A stretch of DNA of 28,048 nucleotides from Nitriliruptorales bacterium (GTDB lineage Bacteria > Actinomycetota > Nitriliruptoria > Nitriliruptorales > Nitriliruptoraceae): NCBI GenBank assembly GCA_030835875.1, contig JAURQY010000057.1, positions 1 to 28,048 of the forward strand. Reading direction: 5' to 3'. The notes below the pieces were generated by a model. That model worked only from the letters and a program-made list of their open reading frames with translations, was not told where the DNA came from and did no database searches. How positions within the stretch are numbered: the first letter of the stretch is position 1; the number at the start of each line of letters is the position of its first letter. Shown here one piece after another: positions 14,623-23,662 of the stretch. The position numbers and the translations under genes are program-made.

Positions 14623-15621
14623 ATGGACGCGAGCGAGGTCGAGGCGCTGCGCGCCGCCGGGCTGGCCGCGTTCGCGGCGGCCACGGACGCCGCGGCCCTG
14701 GAGCTCGTACGCGTCGAGCACCTCGGACGCCGATCGCCCCTCGCCGAGGCGCAGAAGCAGCTCGGCAGGATGAGCGACGACGAGCGCCGGAGCGTCGGCG
14801 CCCTCCTCAACGGGCTCAAGGGGGACCTGACCTCGGCCCATGAGGCACGGCACGCGGCGCTCGAAGCGGTCGAGCTCGCTGCTCGGCTCGAGGCGGAGCG
14901 GCTCGACCTCACCGGTCCGGCGCGACGCGTGCGTCCGGGTCGCCCTCATCTGCTCACCCAGGTCGAGCAGGAGATCGTCGACGTCTTCATCGGGATGGGA
15001 TTCAGCGTCGCCGAGGGGCCCGAGGTCGAGAGCGGACGCTTCAACTTCGATCTGCTGAACATCCCTCCTGACCACCCTGCACGCGGCACGATGGACACGA
15101 TCTACGTCGACGAGGCTGCGGATCTCGTCCTTCGCACCCACACGTCGCCGGTGCAGGTCCGGACGATGCTCACCCAGGAACCACCGATCGCCGTGGTCTG
15201 TCCCGGACGCGTCTACCGGGCCGACGCCGTCGACGCGACCCACTCGCCGGTGTTCACCCAGGTCGAGGGGCTCCTCGTCGCCGAGGGCGTCACGATGGCG
15301 CACCTGCGGGGGACGCTCCTCGCGTTCGCCCGCGCGCTCTTCGGTGAGGACCGCGAGGTCCGGCTGCGACCCTCCTTCTTCCCCTTCACCGAACCCTCGG
15401 CCGAGGTCGACGTGTCGTTCGCGAGCGCCTCGGGCTGGCTGGAGATCCTCGGCTCGGGGATGGTCGATCCTGCGGTCCTGAGCGCCTGCGGCATCGACCC
15501 GGAGCGATACACCGGGTTCGCGTTCGGTATCGGCGTCGAGCGCGTCGCGATGCTCCGCCACGGTGTGGCTGACATCCGAGACCTCTACGACGCGGACGCG
15601 CGCTTCCTGGCGGCCTTCTGA
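14623..15621 (+). CDS. pheS: Phenylalanine-tRNA ligase, alpha subunit
   Basis: The 332-residue catalytic subunit of the alpha2-beta2 enzyme charges tRNA-Phe. The N-terminal ~90 residues are a helical coiled-coil arm, and the class II core then shows GFSVAEGPEVESGRFNFD, HPARGTMDTIYV, LRTHTSPVQVRTM (motif 2 region), GRVYRADAVDATHSPVFTQ, RPSFFPFTEPSAEVDVS and the motif 3 region GFAFGIGVERVAML. A GGAGGTG site precedes the ATG. Its TGA shares a base with the pheT ATG, giving the equal subunit supply expected. Confidence 0.98.
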   Translation: MDASEVEALRAAGLAAFAAATDAAALELVRVEHLGRRSPLAEAQKQLGRMSDDERRSVGALLNGLKGDLTSAHEARHAALEAVELAARLEAERLDLTGPARRVRPGRPHLLTQVEQEIVDVFIGMGFSVAEGPEVESGRFNFDLLNIPPDHPARGTMDTIYVDEAADLVLRTHTSPVQVRTMLTQEPPIAVVCPGRVYRADAVDATHSPVFTQVEGLLVAEGVTMAHLRGTLLAFARALFGEDREVRLRPSFFPFTEPSAEVDVSFASASGWLEILGSGMVDPAVLSACGIDPERYTGFAFGIGVERVAMLRHGVADIRDLYDADARFLAAF

Positions 15622-18080
15622 TGCGCCTCCCACTGTCCTGGCTCACGTCGATGGTCGATGTCGACCTCACCCTCGACGACCTCGTGGACCGTCTCAGCGC
15701 GTCGGGTCTCGAGGTGGAAGGGGTGACGACGCCCGGGGCCGGCGTGCACGGCGTCCGGACGGCGCGGGTCCTGCACCACGAACCACACCCCGATGCGGAC
15801 AGCCTGCGCCTCGTCGACGTGACCGGGCCGGACGGGTCCGGCGAGGTCCGCGTCGTCTGCGGCGCTGCGAACTTCGACGTCGGTGACGTCGTGCTGCATG
15901 CCTCGGTCGGTGCGCGGATCCCTGGGATGGAGCTCGAGGCGCGCACGATCCGCGGACAGGTCTCGAACGGGATGCTCGCCTCGGCGCGCGAGCTCGGGCT
16001 CGGCGAGGACCACAGCGGCCTGCTCGTCCTCGACGACGATGCCCCGCTCGGCGCGCTGCTCGACGAGCTCGTCCCGGTGGGAGAGCCCGTCATCGAGATC
16101 GCGGTCCAGCCTGACCGTGGCGACCATCTGTCGATCCGCGGAGTGGCACGCGACCTCGCCGCCATCCTCGACACGGCGCTCCTGCCGCTGCCGGAGATCG
16201 CGGCTGCGCCATCCTCATCGGGAGCGCGGATCGAGCTCGCGACCGACGGGGTCGGCGCGTTCATCGCGTGGTCGCTCGACGGCGTCACCGTGCGTCGATC
16301 GCCGCTGTGGCTCAGGACGCGTCTCGCGCAGTGCGGGGTCCGATCCATCGATGGCGTCGTGGACGTGACGAACTTCGTCATGCTCGAGCTCGGTCAGCCG
16401 CTCCACGCCTTCGACCTCGACCGGGTCGCGGGGGAGATGCTGACGGTCCGCTCGGCGCAGGGCGGCGAGCGGCTGCGCACGCTCGACGGCGTGGACCGCT
16501 CGCTCGTCGCCGGCGACCTCGTCATCGACGATGCGGAGGGTCCGGCCTCGCTCGCTGGGGTGATGGGCGGCGAGCGCACGGAGGTGCACAGCGCGACCCG
16601 TCGCGTGCTGCTCGAAGGTGCCGTCTGGGATCCGGCGGCGATCCGCCGGACCTCGCGGCGGATGGGTCTCGTGAGCGAGGCGAGCACCCGCTTCGAACGG
16701 CGCGTCGATCCCGAGGGCGCGGCGGTCGCCGTCGCGCGTGCAGCACACCTGATGGCCGGGACCGCGGACGCGCGCGCCGTCGCTGCGACCGTGGAGCGTC
16801 GGGGCTCGGGCGCCTGGCTCGCGTCCCCCGAGGTCTCGGCCTCCGCGGCACGGATCCGGTCCCTTCTCGCGCTCGACCTCGACGCGGACGCGCAGGCCCG
16901 GCTCCTGCGTCGTGCGGGGTGCGCGGTCGAGGTCGCACCGGATGCGGATGGGCTCCATGTCACCCCACCATCCTGGCGCGGCGACCTCTCCCGACCGGCC
17001 GATCTCGCAGAGGAGGTCGTCCGGCTCCACGGGTACGCCCATGTCCCCGCCGAGCTGCCGCCACTGGTCGCACGTGGTCGCCGGTCCCCGGCACAGCAGC
17101 TCGAGCGGGAGCTCCGCACAGCTGTCCTCGCTCATGGTCTCGACGAGGTCGTGACCCGGCCCTTCGTCGGGGACCAGGTCTTCGCCGGTGTGCACCCGTC
17201 GGACGGGCGGGTCCTCCTTGCGAACCCGCTCGCACAGGACGCGGCGGCGATGCGGCCAGGGCTGCTCGACGGGCTGCTCACGACGCTCCGGCGCAACCGT
17301 GGCCAGGGCAGGGCCGGGATGGCCGTCACCGAGTTCGGACGGATCCATCGTCCCGTCGGCGACCCGATCGGTGCGGCGCTCGATGCCGTCGTCGGTCCGG
17401 ACTGGCGCTGGGCGGGACCGGACGGGCAGCCGCTGCCGCTGCAACCGCGCGCGGTCGGCGTCGCGGCCTTCGGCGCGAGGGGAGGCCCGGGCTGGCTCGA
17501 CGAATCAGCGACCTGGGTGATAGAGGACCTGCTCGCCTCCTTCGACGAGGTGGCGCGTCGCGCAGGGACCGGCATCCTCGAGCGTCGTCCCATCGAGCGC
17601 GACGGGTGGCATCCCGGGCGGACGGTCATCCTGCTCCTCGCCGGCGTGGAGGTCGGCATCGTCGGGCAGCTGCACCCCCATGCGTGCGAGCGCTGGGACC
17701 TTCCGGAGGAGTCCGTGGCCGGTGAGCTGCTGCTCGAGCCGATGCTCGCTGTCGCCACGAGCGCCGGCCGTCGCGCGGCGGCGGCGCCTCGCCTGGTCCG
17801 GCATCCGGCCGTGGTCGTCGACGTCGCGGTCGTCGCTCCCGAGTCGCTCGCGGTCGCCTCGATCGCCGCACTGCTGGACGAGGCCGCGGGGGAGCTCCTC
17901 GACGACCTGCGCTGGTTCGACGAGTTCCGCGGCCCCCAGCTCCCGGAGGGGCATCGCAGCGTCGCGTTCCGTCTCCGCCTGCAGGACGGGCAGCGCCAGC
18001 TCACCGATGCGGACGCGGACGAGGTCCTGCAGCGCGTCGAGCGGGCGGTCTCGGCCGCGGGAGCCTCTCTCCGCGCCTGA
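15621..18080 (+). CDS. pheT: Phenylalanine-tRNA ligase, beta subunit
   Basis: The 819-residue beta subunit binds tRNA-Phe and edits mischarged tyrosine. Domains in order are a tRNA-binding OB fold (about 40-150, HPDADSLRLVDVTGPDG and VSNGMLASARELGL), the B3/B4 editing domain (about 210-370, VDVTNFVMLELGQPLHAFD and VMGGERTEVHSATR), B5 (about 400-470), the catalytic-like core (about 480-700, GLDEVVTRPFV and LLANPLAQDAAAMRPGLL) and the C-terminal ferredoxin-like anticodon-binding domain (about 725-819, ending LTDADADEVLQRVERAV). It overlaps pheS by one base. The size is normal. Confidence 0.97.
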   Translation: MRLPLSWLTSMVDVDLTLDDLVDRLSASGLEVEGVTTPGAGVHGVRTARVLHHEPHPDADSLRLVDVTGPDGSGEVRVVCGAANFDVGDVVLHASVGARIPGMELEARTIRGQVSNGMLASARELGLGEDHSGLLVLDDDAPLGALLDELVPVGEPVIEIAVQPDRGDHLSIRGVARDLAAILDTALLPLPEIAAAPSSSGARIELATDGVGAFIAWSLDGVTVRRSPLWLRTRLAQCGVRSIDGVVDVTNFVMLELGQPLHAFDLDRVAGEMLTVRSAQGGERLRTLDGVDRSLVAGDLVIDDAEGPASLAGVMGGERTEVHSATRRVLLEGAVWDPAAIRRTSRRMGLVSEASTRFERRVDPEGAAVAVARAAHLMAGTADARAVAATVERRGSGAWLASPEVSASAARIRSLLALDLDADAQARLLRRAGCAVEVAPDADGLHVTPPSWRGDLSRPADLAEEVVRLHGYAHVPAELPPLVARGRRSPAQQLERELRTAVLAHGLDEVVTRPFVGDQVFAGVHPSDGRVLLANPLAQDAAAMRPGLLDGLLTTLRRNRGQGRAGMAVTEFGRIHRPVGDPIGAALDAVVGPDWRWAGPDGQPLPLQPRAVGVAAFGARGGPGWLDESATWVIEDLLASFDEVARRAGTGILERRPIERDGWHPGRTVILLLAGVEVGIVGQLHPHACERWDLPEESVAGELLLEPMLAVATSAGRRAAAAPRLVRHPAVVVDVAVVAPESLAVASIAALLDEAAGELLDDLRWFDEFRGPQLPEGHRSVAFRLRLQDGQRQLTDADADEVLQRVERAVSAAGASLRA

Positions 18081-18098
18081 TCGGTCCGCCGGATCGAT

Positions 18099-18133
18099 TT
18101 GCGAGAATCCGCATCAGGATGCATACTTCCGCA
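18099..18133 (+). promoter_or_regulatory. argC promoter with overlapping ArgR-type operator
   Basis: TTGCGA (18099-18104) and CATACT (18122-18127) are 17 bases apart, a good -35/-10 pair, with RNA start expected near 18134. The core GCATC-AG-GATGC (18111-18122) is a perfect inverted repeat, and outer arms TGCG (18100-18103) and CGCA (18130-18133) are centred on the same axis, 18116.5. The dyad fills the promoter spacer. With argR in the operon, an ARG box repressing this promoter is the likely meaning. Confidence 0.72.
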
Positions 18134-18161
18134 CGGCGCGGACGCGCCCCGGAGGTGTGCC

Positions 18162-19205
18162 GTGCCCAGCATCGCGATCGTCGGCGCGTCCGGCTACGGC
18201 GGTACCGAGCTGCTGCGCCTGCTGGCGCGGCACCCGGGACTCGACGTCATCGGCGTCGCGGGCGCCTCCTCGGCCGGCTCCACGGTGCGCACCGCGGCTC
18301 CGAACATCCCGGCGGACCTAGGTGGCGATCGCGTGCTCGAGTCGGTCGACGTGGGGGCGCTGTCGGCCGCGGACGTCGTCGTCCTCGGGACCCCCGACGA
18401 GGTCTCGCTCAAGCTCGCACCCGCGCTGCTCGAGGCAGGGACCAGGGTCGTCGACCTCTCCGGAGCGTTCCGGCTCGATGCCGCGACGTTCATGGGCTGG
18501 TACGGGAGGCCGCACTCCGCACCGGAACTCGCGCAGGACGGACGGCGTCCTGCGGTCTACGGCCTGACCGAGCATGCGCGGCCCGCGCTCGCCGACGCGG
18601 CGCTCGTGGCGAACCCGGGGTGCTATCCGACGGCGACGCTGCTGCCGCTCGTCCCGCTCATGGGGCTCGTCGAGCCCGCCGGCATCGTGGTCAGCGCGGT
18701 GAGCGGGACGTCGGGCGCTGGGCGGTCGTCGCGACCGGACCTCCAGGCGGCGGTGGTGCACGGTGACGTCGTGGCGTACGGCGCCCCCTCGCACCGGCAC
18801 ACCGCAGAGATCGAGGCGCATGCTGTCGAGGGCGGCCTCGGTATGCCGATCGTCTTCACACCGCACCTCGTCCCGATGTCGCGGGGCATCCTCGCCACGA
18901 TCTCCGCCGTCCTGCGCGTCGGGGTCGGCCAGGAGGACGTCGACGCGGCGCTCGATGGCGCCTACGCGACGGAACCGTTCGTCCACGTGCTACCCGCGGG
19001 CGAGTTCCCCCGGACGAAGGCGGTCCATGGCGCCAACACCTGCCAGCTCTCCGCGGTCGTCGATGAGCGCACCGGGCGCGTGCTCGTCACGAGCGTCATC
19101 GACAACCTCGTCAAGGGAGCCGCCGGCCAGGCGCTCCAGAACATCAACGTGATGTTCGGTCTCGAGGAGACGCTCGGGCTCGACGTGATCGGGGTCCACC
19201 CGTGA
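18162..19205 (+). CDS. argC: N-acetyl-gamma-glutamyl-phosphate reductase
   Basis: The 347-residue enzyme reduces N-acetylglutamyl phosphate to the semialdehyde with NADPH, the third step of arginine synthesis. The nucleotide-binding start SIAIVGASGYGGTELLRLL and the active site VANPGCYPTAT with Cys154 identify it; VSGTSGAGRSS and FTPHLVPMSRGI are further family motifs. The GTG start at 18162 has GGAGG at 18151-18155 with a 6-base spacer. An in-frame start at 18099 is rejected because it lies inside the promoter. The gene leads the arg operon and overlaps argJ (GTGA). Confidence 0.97.
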   Translation: MPSIAIVGASGYGGTELLRLLARHPGLDVIGVAGASSAGSTVRTAAPNIPADLGGDRVLESVDVGALSAADVVVLGTPDEVSLKLAPALLEAGTRVVDLSGAFRLDAATFMGWYGRPHSAPELAQDGRRPAVYGLTEHARPALADAALVANPGCYPTATLLPLVPLMGLVEPAGIVVSAVSGTSGAGRSSRPDLQAAVVHGDVVAYGAPSHRHTAEIEAHAVEGGLGMPIVFTPHLVPMSRGILATISAVLRVGVGQEDVDAALDGAYATEPFVHVLPAGEFPRTKAVHGANTCQLSAVVDERTGRVLVTSVIDNLVKGAAGQALQNINVMFGLEETLGLDVIGVHP

Positions 19206-20467
19206 GCGCCCTGCCGTCCGCCGCGAGCGCGTGGTCCGGAGTGGTCGTCCCTGGGGGCGTCACGGTCGAGCCGCTCGACGGAGGCCTCGGCGTGATCCCC
19301 GGCCTGCGCGCGGCCGCCGGTGCGGTCGGTGTGCGCGACAGCGCGCACCGCGATCCTGCGGCGCCCGACGTCGGCATCCTCGACGTCGGCCGACCTGTGC
19401 CCGCGGCGATCGTCACCACGACGAACCAGGTGAAGGCAGCGCCGTGCCTCATCGGCGTCGAGCACGTGGCCTCCGGGCCGATCCGGGCCGTCATCGTCAA
19501 CAGCGGGAACGCGAACGCCTGTACCGGCGCGCAGGGGCTCGCCGACGCGCGCGCGATGACGTCGGCTGTGGCGGATGCGCTCGGCGTCGAGGACGCCGCC
19601 GTCGTCCCGATGTCCACGGGTGTCATCGGTGTCCCGTTGCCCGTCGAGCGGATCGTCGACGGCGTGCCAGGGATCGTCGCGGAGCTCACGGACGGCCCGG
19701 ACGCCGCGGCCGCCCTGGCGCGCGCGATGATGACGACCGACACGCGGCCGAAGCAGTCAGCGTTCCGCCTGACGTCGGGCGCGAGCGGTGTGCGGGTGGC
19801 AGGGGTCGCCAAGGGTGCCGGCATGATCGAGCCGGCGATGGCGACCATGCTGAGCGTGCTGGTCACCGATGCGCTCCTCGACGCGGAGGAGGCCCGCGAG
19901 TTGCTCGTCGATGTCGTGGAGCGCACCTTCAACCGCATCAGCGTCGACAGCTGCGGCTCGACGAACGACACGGTGCTGCTGCTCGCGACCGGTACAGCCG
20001 GCGTGGTCGCGAGCGAGATGGTCGCGGCGGGACTCGAGATCGTCGCGGCGGACCTCGCCCACCGGATCGTCGAGGATGGCGAGGGTGTCACCCGGATCGC
20101 GAACCTCCGGGTGACCGGCGCACCGGACGTCGCGACGGCGCGCGGGCTCGGCCGGGCCGTCGCCGCGTCCGCGCTGTTCCGTACCGCTCTCCACGGCAGC
20201 GACCCGAACTGGGGCCGTGTCCTCGCCGCGATGGGTGCGTCGGAGGTCGCGTTCGACCCGTCGCGCGTGACGGTGGCGTTCGGGCCGGTCGTCGTGTGCC
20301 GCGATGGGGGTGCCACGCCGTACGACCATGACGCTGCGGTGACGGTGCTCCGCGAGCCCGAGGTCGCCATCGCGATCGACCTCGGGCTCGGTGACGCAAC
20401 TGCGAGCACGCTCGTCGCGGACCTGTCGGCCGGATACGTGCAGGTGAACGCGGAGTACACGACATGA
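19202..20467 (+). CDS. argJ: Glutamate N-acetyltransferase / ornithine acetyltransferase
   Basis: The 421-residue precursor moves the acetyl group from acetylornithine to glutamate, recycling it in the arginine pathway; some members also make acetylglutamate from acetyl-CoA. Seen are AIVTTTNQVKAAPC, VIVNSGNANACTGAQG, MSTGVIGVPLP and KGAGMIEPAMATMLSVLVTD. The self-cleavage site is between Ala214 and Thr215, Thr215 becoming the catalytic N-terminus of the beta chain. The ending NWGRVLAAMG, then VQVNAEYTT, is typical. It overlaps argC (GTGA) and argB (ATGA). The window holds no argA or argE, consistent with the cyclic pathway. Confidence 0.97.
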   Translation: MSALPSAASAWSGVVVPGGVTVEPLDGGLGVIPGLRAAAGAVGVRDSAHRDPAAPDVGILDVGRPVPAAIVTTTNQVKAAPCLIGVEHVASGPIRAVIVNSGNANACTGAQGLADARAMTSAVADALGVEDAAVVPMSTGVIGVPLPVERIVDGVPGIVAELTDGPDAAAALARAMMTTDTRPKQSAFRLTSGASGVRVAGVAKGAGMIEPAMATMLSVLVTDALLDAEEARELLVDVVERTFNRISVDSCGSTNDTVLLLATGTAGVVASEMVAAGLEIVAADLAHRIVEDGEGVTRIANLRVTGAPDVATARGLGRAVAASALFRTALHGSDPNWGRVLAAMGASEVAFDPSRVTVAFGPVVVCRDGGATPYDHDAAVTVLREPEVAIAIDLGLGDATASTLVADLSAGYVQVNAEYTT

Positions 20468-21432
20468 GCGCCCCATCATCGTCGGCGCCGATCGGGGTCC
20501 CGATCATGACCACGTCACCGGAGACGACGGAACGCGCGGAGGTCGCCCAGGGCAAGGCCGCCGTCCTCCGTGAGGCGCTCCCGTGGATCACGCGCTTCCA
20601 CGGACAGACCGTCGTCGTCAAGTACGGCGGGAACGCGATGATCGACCCGGAGCTGCAGCGCTCCTTCGCAGCCGACGTCGCGCTGCTGCACTTCGTCGGA
20701 CTGCGTCCGGTCATCGTGCACGGGGGAGGGCCGCAGATCAGCGCGCTCGCAGCAGCCCGCGGCGTCGTGTCCCGCTTCGTCGGCGGGCTGCGGGTGACCG
20801 ACGCTGCCATGGTCGAGGTCGTCCACGACGCCCTGACCGGCATCGTGAACCCCGAGGTCGTCGCACTCGTCGAAGCGGCGGGCGCGCCCGCGCAGGGGAT
20901 CGTCGGCAGCGACGGTCCGGTGCTGACCTGCGAGACCGCACGTGGGCCGCAGGGCGAGGACATCGGCTTCGTCGGTGAGGTCGTCGAGGTCGACACGGAC
21001 GCCATCGCGGCCGTGCTCGATGCGGGCAGGGTCCCCGTCATCGCGACGCTCGGCCGTGACACCACGGGCCAGCTGCACAACGTGAACGCCGACACGGCGG
21101 CCGGCGCGGTCGCGGCCGCGATCGGTGCGAGCAAGCTCGTCGTCCTCACGGATGTGCCCGGCCTCTACCGTGACTTCGGTGATCCGGAGCGCGAGTCGCT
21201 CATCTCGTTCCTCGGGCGGGACGAGCTCGAGCGCATGGTCGGCGAGGACGGACTGCAGGACGGGATGCGTCCGAAGCTGCTCGCCGTGCTGCACGCGCTG
21301 CGTGGCGGGACGCCCCAGGCGCACCTGCTCGACGGCCGCGTGCAGCACGCGGTCCTCATCGAGATCTTCACCGACGAGGGCATCGGGACGATGATCGGCG
21401 ACCGGATCGACCCGGGGGAGCGGACCGCATGA
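20464..21432 (+). CDS. argB: Acetylglutamate kinase
   Basis: The 322-residue kinase phosphorylates N-acetylglutamate and in many bacteria is the arginine-inhibited control point. Motifs are TVVVKYGGNAM (Lys and Gly-rich ATP site), VIVHGGGPQIS, RFVGGLRVTD, IVGSDGPVLT, NVNADTAAGAVAAAIGASKLVVLTDVPGLY and the end VLIEIFTDEGIGTMI. The start overlaps argJ (ATGA). The first ~25 residues are a Ser/Pro-rich extension; a second ATG at 20506 would give a protein of about 308 residues, closer to the usual length, so the start is open, though coupling favours 20464. It overlaps argD (ATGA). Confidence 0.97.
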   Translation: MSAPSSSAPIGVPIMTTSPETTERAEVAQGKAAVLREALPWITRFHGQTVVVKYGGNAMIDPELQRSFAADVALLHFVGLRPVIVHGGGPQISALAAARGVVSRFVGGLRVTDAAMVEVVHDALTGIVNPEVVALVEAAGAPAQGIVGSDGPVLTCETARGPQGEDIGFVGEVVEVDTDAIAAVLDAGRVPVIATLGRDTTGQLHNVNADTAAGAVAAAIGASKLVVLTDVPGLYRDFGDPERESLISFLGRDELERMVGEDGLQDGMRPKLLAVLHALRGGTPQAHLLDGRVQHAVLIEIFTDEGIGTMIGDRIDPGERTA

Positions 21433-22682
21433 CGGGGGACATGATCGGTACGACGAACGACGGCGCCGGGTGGGTCGACGTCGCCCGCCGTCACATGATG
21501 CGCACGTACCCCGACACCGACGTCGTCTTCGTCTCGGGCCACGGCTCGTGGCTGGTCGACGCGGACGGGAACGAGTGGCTCGACCTGCTGAGCGGCATCG
21601 CCGTCACGGGTCTCGGCCACGCGCATCCCGCCGTCACCGCGGCGGTCTGCGACCAGGTCGAGCGGCTCGTGCATACGTCCAACCTGTTCCTCACGACACC
21701 GGCGCTCGCGCTCGCCGAGCGGCTCGCCGACCTCGCCGGGTGGGCCGACGGACGTGCCTTCTTCGCCCAGTGCGGGGCGACGGCGAACGAGGCGGCGATC
21801 AAGCTCGCGCGTCGACACGGGAAGCAGCAGCACCCGGACAAGGTCCGCGTCGTCACGCTCGAGGGCAGCTTCCACGGCCGCACGCTCGCCACGCTCGAGG
21901 CGACCGGGCAGTCGAGCAAGCACGCGCCGTTCGCACCGCTCGCCGGGTTCGTCGACACGGTGCCCCACGACGATCCGGCGGCGCTCGCGACAGCGGTCGG
22001 ACCGGACACGTGCGCGGTTCTCCTGGAGATCGTCCAGGGAGAGGGTGGGGTGCGGCCACTGCGGCCCGAGATGCTCGCGGCCGCGCGGGCGGCATGCGAC
22101 GCGCATGGTGCGCTGCTCATCGCGGACGAGGTCCAGACCGGCGTCGGCCGGACGGGGACATGGTTCGCCTTCCAGCAGACCGATGTCGTCCCCGATGTCG
22201 TGACCCTCGCGAAGGCGCTCGGCAACGGCCTGCCGATCGGCGCCTGCCTCGCTCACGGGGCAGCAGCCGACGCGCTGCATCCCGGCGACCACGCGACGAC
22301 GTTCGGCGGGAACCCCGTGACCGCGGCTGCAGCGCTCGCAGTCCTCGACGTCATCGCCGAGCAGGGCGTCCTCGACCAGGTCGTGACGCGTTCAGCGCAG
22401 CTGCGGATGGGGCTCGCGGACATCGGTGCTCGGACCGGCGCAGTCCGTGAGGTGCGCGGCGTCGGTCTGCTCCTCGGGGTCGCGCTCGAGGGCGTCGCGG
22501 CCGCTGACGTCGCTGCGTCCTGCCGCTCCGAGCGGCTCATCGTGAACGCGGTCGGACCGGACGTCATCCGCCTCGCGCCGCCGCTGACGCTGTCCGCCGA
22601 GGAGGCGGACCTCGCACTGGGCGTGATCGAGCGCGCGATCGACCACGCCGCCACGCACGCGCGACGGACGGAGCCGGTATGA
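21429..22682 (+). CDS. argD: Acetylornithine aminotransferase
   Basis: The 417-residue PLP enzyme transfers the amino group from glutamate to acetylglutamate semialdehyde. It is a class III aminotransferase with the substrate-side motif DADGNEWLDLLSGIAV, the PLP phosphate region FFAQCGATANEAAIKLAR, SFHGRTLATL, ADEVQTGVGRTG and the PLP-binding Lys262 in LAKALGNGLPIGA, then TTFGGNPVTAAAAL. Length is normal. It overlaps argB and argF by ATGA. Confidence 0.97.
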   Translation: MTGDMIGTTNDGAGWVDVARRHMMRTYPDTDVVFVSGHGSWLVDADGNEWLDLLSGIAVTGLGHAHPAVTAAVCDQVERLVHTSNLFLTTPALALAERLADLAGWADGRAFFAQCGATANEAAIKLARRHGKQQHPDKVRVVTLEGSFHGRTLATLEATGQSSKHAPFAPLAGFVDTVPHDDPAALATAVGPDTCAVLLEIVQGEGGVRPLRPEMLAAARAACDAHGALLIADEVQTGVGRTGTWFAFQQTDVVPDVVTLAKALGNGLPIGACLAHGAAADALHPGDHATTFGGNPVTAAAALAVLDVIAEQGVLDQVVTRSAQLRMGLADIGARTGAVREVRGVGLLLGVALEGVAAADVAASCRSERLIVNAVGPDVIRLAPPLTLSAEEADLALGVIERAIDHAATHARRTEPV

Positions 22683-23662
22683 CTCCCCGCTCACTCATCT
22701 CGACGACCGACCTCGCGCCTGAGGAGATCGCGCTCCTGCTCGACGATGCCGCAGCGATGCGGAGCGCTCGCGTGGACCTCGTCAGCGGCGCCGTGATCGA
22801 CACGACCCTGCGTGGTCGGACCGTCGCGCTCATCTTCGAGAAGCCCTCGACGCGGACGCGCGTGTCGTTCGAGGTCGGGGTCACGGAGCTCGGTGGCACG
22901 CCCCTCGCACTGTCCTCGGCGGATCTGCAGCTCGGGCGGGGCGAGACGGTCGAGGACACGGGCGCAGTGCTCGGTCGCTTCGTGCAGGCGATCGTCATCC
23001 GCACGTTCGCGCAGTCCCGTCTCCACGCGCTGGCCGCGAGCTCCGGAGTGCCGGTGATCAACGCGCTCACCGATGAGGAGCATCCCTGCCAGGCGCTCGC
23101 CGACCTGCTCACGATCCGGGACGCGTTCGGCGGCTTCGAGGGACGGGTCCTCACCTACGTCGGTGACGGCAACAACGTCGCGCACTCGCTCCTGCTCGCC
23201 GGCGCAGCGGTCGGTCTCGGTGTCCGCATCGCACACCCCGACGGCTACGCACCCGGTCCGGACATCGTCGCGCGCGCGACGTCGTCGGCGGCCGTCCACG
23301 GGTCGGAGATCACGGTGACGACCGACCCGCGCGCCGCGGCGTCCGGCGCGCACGCGCTCTACACGGACGTCTGGGCGTCCATGGGTCAGGAGGCGGAGAG
23401 CGCGGAGCGTGCCCGCGTCTTCGCCCCCTTCACGCTCGGGCCGGAGCTCGTCGGACTCGCCGCGGACGACGCAATCGTCCTGCACTGCCTACCCGCACAT
23501 CGTGGGGAGGAGATCGCTGCCGAGGTCATCGACGGGCCACGCTCACGTGTCTTCGACCAGGCGGAGAACCGCCTGCACGCGCAGAAGGCGGTGATGGCGA
23601 TGCTCGTCGGCGGATCGGCGCCGGGTGCCGTCGCTGCGGCGGCCGGTGGGGGACGCGCATGA
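22679..23662 (+). CDS. argF: Ornithine carbamoyltransferase
   Basis: The 327-residue enzyme joins ornithine and carbamoyl phosphate to citrulline. The carbamoyl phosphate loop STRTR is at residues 57-61 (EKPSTRTRVSFEVG), followed by HPCQALADLLTI, YVGDGNNVAHSLLLAGA, TDVWASMGQEAE and the catalytic HCLPAHRGEEI. These mark ornithine rather than aspartate carbamoyltransferase. The C-terminus carries a short Gly/Ala-rich extension after MLVGGS. Its ATG overlaps the argD stop and its stop overlaps argR. Confidence 0.97.
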   Translation: MTPRSLISTTDLAPEEIALLLDDAAAMRSARVDLVSGAVIDTTLRGRTVALIFEKPSTRTRVSFEVGVTELGGTPLALSSADLQLGRGETVEDTGAVLGRFVQAIVIRTFAQSRLHALAASSGVPVINALTDEEHPCQALADLLTIRDAFGGFEGRVLTYVGDGNNVAHSLLLAGAAVGLGVRIAHPDGYAPGPDIVARATSSAAVHGSEITVTTDPRAAASGAHALYTDVWASMGQEAESAERARVFAPFTLGPELVGLAADDAIVLHCLPAHRGEEIAAEVIDGPRSRVFDQAENRLHAQKAVMAMLVGGSAPGAVAAAAGGGRA

